DNA of 10,097 nt from DATLHO01 sp035539855 (GTDB lineage: Bacteria > Bacteroidota > Ignavibacteria > OLB7): assembly GCA_035539855.1 (NCBI GenBank), contig DATLHO010000077.1:1-10097 (forward strand), read 5' to 3'. This document shows positions 5,689-10,097 of the stretch, piece after piece. The notes beneath the pieces were generated by a model that made no database searches, was not told the DNA's origin, and saw only the letters and a list, made by a program, of their open reading frames with translations. Each line of letters starts with the position of its first letter. Position 1 is the stretch's first letter. Both the position numbers and the translations under genes were made by a program.

Positions 5689-6480
5689 CTAGTTCGCGGC
5701 CGTGCCGCCTTCGCCCAGCGGCGCGGGCGTCGAGCGCATGCGCCGGCCGAGGCGGCCGAAGAGCTTCGCGAAGCGGAGCTTCCAGACCATGGTCGCGGCC
5801 TCCTTGACGATCCCACGCGACATCTTCGAGACGCCGCTGCGGCGGTCGACGAAGATGATCGGAATCTCCTTGATCCGCTTGCCCATGCTCCAGACCAGGA
5901 AGTTCGTCTCGATCTGGAACGAGTAGCCGTTGGAGCGGATCTTCGTCAGGTCGATGTGCCGCAGGATCTCGGTGCGGAAGCACTTGAACCCGCCGGTGCC
6001 GTCGCGCAGCGGCATGCCGGTGACGATGCGCGAGTAGACGTTGGCGAAGTAGCTCAGCAGCAGACGGCTCATCGGCCAGTTGACCACGTTGACGCCTCGA
6101 ATGTAGCGCGAGCCGATGACCAGATCATGATCCTCGATCTCGCGGAGGAACTCCGGCAGCATCTTCGGATCGTGCGAGAAGTCCGCGTCCATCTCGAAGG
6201 CGACATCGAAGCCATGCTCGATCGCGTACTCGAAGCCTCGACAGTACGCGGTGCCGAGGCCCATCTTGCGCGGCCGCTCAAGCAGGTGCAGGCGCGGCTC
6301 CGACTGCATGAGCCCGCGCACGAACGCGCCGCTGCCGTCGGGCGAGCCGTCGTCGACGATCAGCATCTCGATGCGTGGGTCGGTCGCGAGCACCTCCGGG
6401 ATCAGCGTCGGGAGGTTCTCGATCTCGTTGTACGTCGGGGTGATAACCAGCGCCCGCCTGGGAGTGAATCTCTGTGCCAC
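5689..6480 (-). CDS. Polyprenol monophosphomannose synthase-like GT2
   Basis: A 263-residue soluble GT2 enzyme of the dolichol-phosphate mannose synthase family. Such enzymes transfer a hexose from a GDP- or UDP-sugar to a polyprenyl phosphate, making a lipid-linked monosaccharide donor for periplasmic GT-C enzymes. The family signatures are clear: PTYNE (15-19), VDDGSPDG (42-49), EMDADFSHDP (97-106) with the metal-binding DAD, GSRY (123-126), DGTGGFKCFR (160-169), GYSFQIE (185-191) and DRRSGVSKM (212-220). There is no C-terminal membrane pair, as in the short bacterial and actinobacterial Ppm catalytic domains. The start is a GTG at 6480, only 4 nt after the TAG of the phosphotransferase gene; no better start lies nearby. 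Mannose is the usual sugar of the family, but glucose or another hexose cannot be excluded. No GT-C partner that would consume the product is seen in the window. Confidence 0.93.
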   Translation of the reverse strand: MAQRFTPRRALVITPTYNEIENLPTLIPEVLATDPRIEMLIVDDGSPDGSGAFVRGLMQSEPRLHLLERPRKMGLGTAYCRGFEYAIEHGFDVAFEMDADFSHDPKMLPEFLREIEDHDLVIGSRYIRGVNVVNWPMSRLLLSYFANVYSRIVTGMPLRDGTGGFKCFRTEILRHIDLTKIRSNGYSFQIETNFLVWSMGKRIKEIPIIFVDRRSGVSKMSRGIVKEAATMVWKLRFAKLFGRLGRRMRSTPAPLGEGGTAAN

Positions 6481-6484
6481 CGCT

Positions 6485-7960
6485 CTAAGCCTGCCCCTTC
6501 CGCTGGATCACGCGGATGATGGTTCTGAAAATGATTTCGATGTCGAGTCTCAGCGAGACGTTCTCGATGTAGAAGAAATCGTGACGCAGGCGCTCCTGCA
6601 GGAACTCGACGGTCTCGACGACCTCGGCGACGTGCACCTGGTTCCAGCCGGTGACGCCCGGCTTGACGCGCAGCCGGCGGGGATACGCTGGGATCATCTC
6701 GGTGAACTTCTCGACGTAGAACGGCCGCTCCGGCCGTGGCCCGACGATGCTCATGTCGCCGACGAGCACGTTCCAGAACTGCGGGATCTCGTCGAGGTGC
6801 AGCTTGCGCATGATGCTGCCCATCGGCGTGACGCGCGGATCGTTGACCGCCGCCCAGCTGATGCCCGCCTTCTCGGCGTCGGTGCGCATCGAGCGGAACT
6901 TGTGCATCATGAAGCGCCGTCCGCCGAGCCCGACGCGCTCCTGCGAGTAGAAGATCGGACCGCCGTCCTGCAGCTTGATGATCGCCGCGACGACGAGCCA
7001 TGCAGGCAGCCCGAGGAGCAGCACGCCGAGGGCGAACGCGATGTCGACGAGACGCTTCATGTGCCGCTGCCACGGCTCCATGATCTGCGAGTTGATCTCT
7101 ATCAGCGGAACGCCGTACAGGTGCTGCGCCCGCGCCTGGCCGCTGACGAGGTCGTAGAGATCCGGGACGATCTTGATCGTCGTGTCCGCCACGGCCGTCT
7201 CGGTCATCAGTCGCGGCACGAGATCACGGTCGCGCTCGGTGGCGATGACGGTGACCTCGACCTCGGCATCATTGATGATGCGGTTGATGTCGCCAACCTC
7301 GCCGAGCAGCAGTCGCGCGAACTCGGCCGAGGGCTCGCTGGCGGTGCGCACGGTGCCGACGACGAGGTAGCCGAGCTCCGGCGCGCGCGTCAGCAGCTCG
7401 AGCAGCTCGTGGCTGCGCGCGCTCTCGCCGATGATGATCGTCCGCCGCAGGCCGATGCCGCGCTTGCGAAGCCGGCGCACGACCAGACGCACGACCAGCC
7501 GCGCGACGGCGACGGAGACCGAGAAGAGCACCAGGTACAGCAGCAGCACGATGACGCGGTCGCTGCGAGAGTCGATCGGCGGTCCGAACAGGAAGAACAG
7601 ACCGAAGATCAGACCGAAGCCGAGGACGATGACCTTCAGGACCGCGTAGTACTCCTCGAACAGCGAGCGATTGTGGATCGCGGAGTAGACTCCGGTGAAC
7701 CAGAACACCGCCATCCAGAACAGCCCGATCAGCGTCGGCACGAGCACCGGAGGCGTCATCGGCAACGCCTTGTCGGTCGCCATCACGGCGATCACCCACA
7801 GCAGCAGGAACGACCCGACGACCGCCAGCAGATCGGCCCCGACGACGAGCAACGTGATGCCGCGGCGGGACTTGATGAGACTCCGCAGCGGCGAGCGCGC
7901 GTTCTGGCGCAGGGCGTCGGAGATCGGGTGATCGTATAGGTGCTGTGCGATGCCGTTCAT
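6485..7960 (-). CDS. Initiating polyprenyl-phosphate sugar phosphotransferase
   Basis: A 491-residue polyprenyl glycosylphosphotransferase of the WcaJ/WbaP/PglC superfamily, which transfers a sugar-1-phosphate from a nucleotide sugar to undecaprenyl phosphate and so primes glycan synthesis. Four hydrophobic segments (about 35-60, 72-93, 106-126 and 134-158) lead into a Rossmann-like domain (RTIIIGE at 173-179, through about 270). The C-terminal bacterial sugar transferase domain starts at KRLVDIAFALG (302-312) with a re-entrant hydrophobic helix. It carries KFRSM (354-358), the catalytic Asp-Glu in LHLDEIPQ (387-394), GDMSIVGPRPERP (401-413), KPGVTGWNQV (433-442) and the terminal DIEIIFRT. 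All motifs expected of an active enzyme are present and the length is typical. The ATG at 7960 overlaps the preceding stop (ATGA). An upstream extension in the same frame is open but lies wholly inside the GT2 gene, so I reject it. The sugar substrate is unknown. Confidence 0.95.
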   Translation of the reverse strand: MNGIAQHLYDHPISDALRQNARSPLRSLIKSRRGITLLVVGADLLAVVGSFLLLWVIAVMATDKALPMTPPVLVPTLIGLFWMAVFWFTGVYSAIHNRSLFEEYYAVLKVIVLGFGLIFGLFFLFGPPIDSRSDRVIVLLLYLVLFSVSVAVARLVVRLVVRRLRKRGIGLRRTIIIGESARSHELLELLTRAPELGYLVVGTVRTASEPSAEFARLLLGEVGDINRIINDAEVEVTVIATERDRDLVPRLMTETAVADTTIKIVPDLYDLVSGQARAQHLYGVPLIEINSQIMEPWQRHMKRLVDIAFALGVLLLGLPAWLVVAAIIKLQDGGPIFYSQERVGLGGRRFMMHKFRSMRTDAEKAGISWAAVNDPRVTPMGSIMRKLHLDEIPQFWNVLVGDMSIVGPRPERPFYVEKFTEMIPAYPRRLRVKPGVTGWNQVHVAEVVETVEFLQERLRHDFFYIENVSLRLDIEIIFRTIIRVIQRKGQA

Positions 7961-9114
7961 TCGAGTCGGGGACTGCTCCACATCTCCAGTCCACCGGAGA
8001 AGGCGGCGCGTATCGAGCCGATCGTCAGGCTCGCGACCATGGACGTGAAATATAGAGGATACAGCAATATCGGGAAATCGAGCCCGAGGCGCTCGCACAG
8101 CATGCCGGCGAGCACCATGAGCGCCCACAACCCGCCGAGGGCGGCCACCACGGCATACACCGGCGCCGTCCACGCCAGCGCGATCGACGTCAGAAGCACG
8201 AGCGCGGCGGGAACCGCCGCGAGATTGCGCAGCAGCTTGTGCGACCAGATCTGGAACCCGACGCGCGAGCGCCATGGACGCCGCGTTCCCTCGTACGCGA
8301 GGTAGGTCGCCATCGACTGCTGGCCCATCCGCAGTCGGCGCGACGTCTCGCTGCCGAGCGTGCGGCTGTTGAGCTCGGTGATCACCATGCGCGGCTCGTA
8401 CCAGACGCGGTAGCCGTTGAGACCGATGGTGATCGCGAGGTTCAGGTCGTCGGAGAGCTTGTAGTTCTTCAGCGGCGTGTACGCCTCGGGCCTCACCGCG
8501 AAGCACAGCCCGGTCGGCGAGATGGTCGTCCACACGAGCGCCTCGTTGGCCTTGAGCCTGCTCTCGAGTCGCGTGAACTTCCTCTCCCCCGCGCTGCCCG
8601 CGGTGCCGCGGCGATCGACGAAGTCGATGTCGCCGACGACGCCGCCGACCTCGGGGTCGCTGAAGTCGCGCACTACGTGCCTGAGAGCATCGCGATTGAT
8701 CACGACGTCGGCGTCGGTGAACACGACGATGTCGGCGTCGAGCCGCGCGGCGAGCGCGTAGACGATGTGCGTCTTGCCGACGCGATTGAAGCGCTCAAGA
8801 TGGATGCTCGGATCGCGCGCGATGAAACCCGCGATGATCTCGTCGGTGCGATCGCTCGAGCCGTCGGAGCCGATGTAGAACTCGAGGAGCTCGCGCGGAT
8901 AGTCGAGCTCGAGGTAGTTCTCGATGCGCGTCGCGATCACCTTCTCCTCGTTGTACGCCGCCATCACGAACGCGACGCGCGGCAGCGGGCCGTCGCTCGT
9001 GCGCAGCGGCCGCGGACGCAGCCGCGCCAGCGCCGCCATCAGCAGCGGATACAGCGCGAAGACATATAGCAGCCAGAACAGCGCGAGCCAGAAGAGGATC
9101 TCGACGACGATCAT
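7957..9114 (-). CDS. Membrane-anchored GT2 glycosyltransferase
   Basis: A 385-residue inverting GT2 enzyme, probably making or extending a polysaccharide at the cytoplasmic face of the inner membrane. An N-terminal membrane helix (about 4-27) precedes the GT-A domain, with AAYNEE at 52-57, DGSSD at 84-88, the metal-binding DAD at 134-136 and the probable catalytic-base segment SDD at 221-223. RRLRMGQQ (259-266) occupies the place of the QxxRW motif of processive synthases, but the QxxRW pattern is not intact. Two or three hydrophobic segments (about 298-318, 319-338 and 347-368) close the protein. This architecture is shared with PgaC/IcaA-like and hyaluronan-synthase-like enzymes; which sugar is used cannot be told. 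The ATG at 9114 overlaps the upstream TGA by 4 nt, and its own TGA overlaps the next ATG in the same way, so the three genes are very likely translationally coupled. Confidence 0.93.
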   Translation of the reverse strand: MIVVEILFWLALFWLLYVFALYPLLMAALARLRPRPLRTSDGPLPRVAFVMAAYNEEKVIATRIENYLELDYPRELLEFYIGSDGSSDRTDEIIAGFIARDPSIHLERFNRVGKTHIVYALAARLDADIVVFTDADVVINRDALRHVVRDFSDPEVGGVVGDIDFVDRRGTAGSAGERKFTRLESRLKANEALVWTTISPTGLCFAVRPEAYTPLKNYKLSDDLNLAITIGLNGYRVWYEPRMVITELNSRTLGSETSRRLRMGQQSMATYLAYEGTRRPWRSRVGFQIWSHKLLRNLAAVPAALVLLTSIALAWTAPVYAVVAALGGLWALMVLAGMLCERLGLDFPILLYPLYFTSMVASLTIGSIRAAFSGGLEMWSSPRLE

Positions 9115-10097
9115 CGGCGCGCCTCCGGCGTCACGGACGCGTCGGATGCAGGCGTCGCGTCAGGCGCCTTGGGAGAATCCGCGGCGGCCGTGGCTCGTGC
9201 CGTCTGCCCCGTCGCGCGCGCGATTGCCTCGCCGAGCAGGCTCTCGAGCGAGCGCGCAACTACCGCGAGCGCGTAGTGCTGCTCGACGAACGACCGTCCG
9301 GCCCGCGCCAGGCGATCGCGCTCGGCGGCATCGCCGAGCAGGCGCACGATCGCCGCGGCGAACGACGCCGCGTCGTCGGCGCGCACGAAGTGCTCGCCGT
9401 CGGCCGCCTCGTTGCCCTCGGCTCCCTGCGTCGTGCTGACGATCGGCATCCCGGCGGACATCATCTCGATCATCTTGACGCGCATCCCGCCACCGACCCG
9501 CAGAGGAATCAGTCCGAGTGCCGCGCGCTCGAAGTACGGCGCAACCTCGGGAACGCGTCCCTCGATGCGCAGGTTCCCCGAGGGCGCCGGCAGCTGCGCC
9601 GTCGGCGGATTGCCGCCGAGCAGGTACAGCACGGCGTCGGGCACCTTCTCAACGACGAGCGGAAGGATCTCCCGCGTGAACCACAGCGCCGCGTCGCGGT
9701 TCGGCGGCCACTTCATGTCGCCGAGCATGACCATCGACGCGCTCTCGCGGCCGTCGGCACCGTGATACGGAAACGCCTCGAGGTCGACCGCCGCCGGAAC
9801 CGTGCGCACGAGACAGCCCGGAGCCATCTCTTCGATCATCGCGCGATCGCGGCCGGTGATCGCCGCGAGCGCATCGGCGAGCGCGAACTGCTCGACCTCG
9901 AAGCGACGCCAGCGCGCGGTCTGCAGCTCGAGGTACGCACGCATCAGCGTGTTGCCGACCGTGTCGGTGTGCCTGCGGTAGATCTCGTACTCGACGTTGT
10001 GCGTTCGAAGCAGGTAGGGCACGCCGTGGCGGCGCTTCATGTACGCGCCGTAGGAGGCGATGTGGATCTCGTCGGCGAGCACCACGTCGAAGCGACG
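9111..10097 (-). CDS. GT4-type glycosyltransferase, 5' part outside window
   Basis: This is the C-terminal 328 residues of a GT-B fold retaining glycosyltransferase that probably adds a sugar from a nucleotide-sugar donor to a lipid-linked glycan at the inner membrane. The reading frame runs open to the right edge, beginning RRFDVVLADE, the typical 'fDvv' strand of the N-terminal Rossmann domain, so the true start lies outside; the GTG at 10085 is internal. Visible landmarks, counted from the first visible residue, are THNVEYE at 32-38, the start of the donor domain VMLGDMKWPPN at 123-133, and the donor-binding segment GGGMRVKMIEMMSAGMPIV at 202-220, where E211 corresponds to the conserved nucleotide-sugar-binding glutamate. 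The last 30 residues are Ala/Pro/Thr-rich and probably disordered. The layout around WPPNRDAALWF resembles exopolysaccharide GT4 enzymes of the PEP-CTERM-associated type, but specificity cannot be read. The stop overlaps the next start as ATGA. Confidence 0.92.
   Translation of the reverse strand, partial: RRFDVVLADEIHIASYGAYMKRRHGVPYLLRTHNVEYEIYRRHTDTVGNTLMRAYLELQTARWRRFEVEQFALADALAAITGRDRAMIEEMAPGCLVRTVPAAVDLEAFPYHGADGRESASMVMLGDMKWPPNRDAALWFTREILPLVVEKVPDAVLYLLGGNPPTAQLPAPSGNLRIEGRVPEVAPYFERAALGLIPLRVGGGMRVKMIEMMSAGMPIVSTTQGAEGNEAADGEHFVRADDAASFAAAIVRLLGDAAERDRLARAGRSFVEQHYALAVVARSLESLLGEAIARATGQTARATAAADSPKAPDATPASDASVTPEARR

Noticed and set aside
5627..5983. Upstream extension of the GT2 fusion frame
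   Set aside because: It overlaps the DPMS-like gene, and homology to GT2 proteins begins exactly at the GTG at 5626.
6251..7939. Long plus-strand open frame opposite the phosphotransferase gene
   Set aside because: Antisense shadow of a high-GC gene, rich in Asp/Arg/His and without domain motifs, while the opposite strand encodes a complete enzyme.

Overview
The window is a gene-dense, high-GC stretch of bacterial chromosome. Every supported gene lies on the minus strand, so transcription runs from high to low coordinates. No stretch of 300 bases or more lacks a gene. The cell-surface polysaccharide genes, the polyprenol-phosphate sugar synthase and the housekeeping accA are compatible with a Gram-negative-type bacterium. 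The GC-rich codon use and domain style would suit Gemmatimonadota or a similar phylum, but that placement is a guess; no taxonomic marker is present.

The right two-thirds (about 10097 down to 3659) is a polysaccharide or glycan assembly operon. In transcription order it holds a GT4 glycosyltransferase cut by the window edge, a membrane-anchored processive-type GT2, an initiating polyprenyl-phosphate sugar phosphotransferase, a polyprenol-phosphate-mannose-synthase-like GT2, and a large GT2 fusion protein. The first three are joined by ATGA stop/start overlaps, and the fourth starts 4 nt after the third ends. Such spacing implies one transcript and translational coupling. The phosphotransferase would load the first sugar phosphate on the lipid carrier, the glycosyltransferases would extend it at the inner membrane, and the DPMS-like enzyme would make a lipid-linked monosaccharide donor. 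No flippase, polymerase or export gene is visible, so the cluster must continue beyond the right edge or elsewhere.

The left third holds accA (carboxyltransferase alpha subunit of acetyl-CoA carboxylase), an RsuA/RluB-family pseudouridine synthase homologue with an enormous Arg/Asp/Glu/Pro repeat tail, and a small Nudix hydrolase. All continue in the same direction with gaps of 43, 53 and 6 bp.

Two proteins deserve attention. The RsuA-like protein reads GRLT where the family has GRLD, so its catalytic aspartate is missing, and about 300 residues of mixed-charge repeats encoded by in-frame tandem DNA repeats follow. The GT2 at 3659-5626 is fused to what looks like a whole polyprenyl-phosphate sugar phosphotransferase (four membrane helices, Rossmann-like domain, C-terminal catalytic domain) whose catalytic core has been deleted, while an intact phosphotransferase is encoded two genes upstream. 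I see no CRISPR array, mobile element, tRNA or rRNA.
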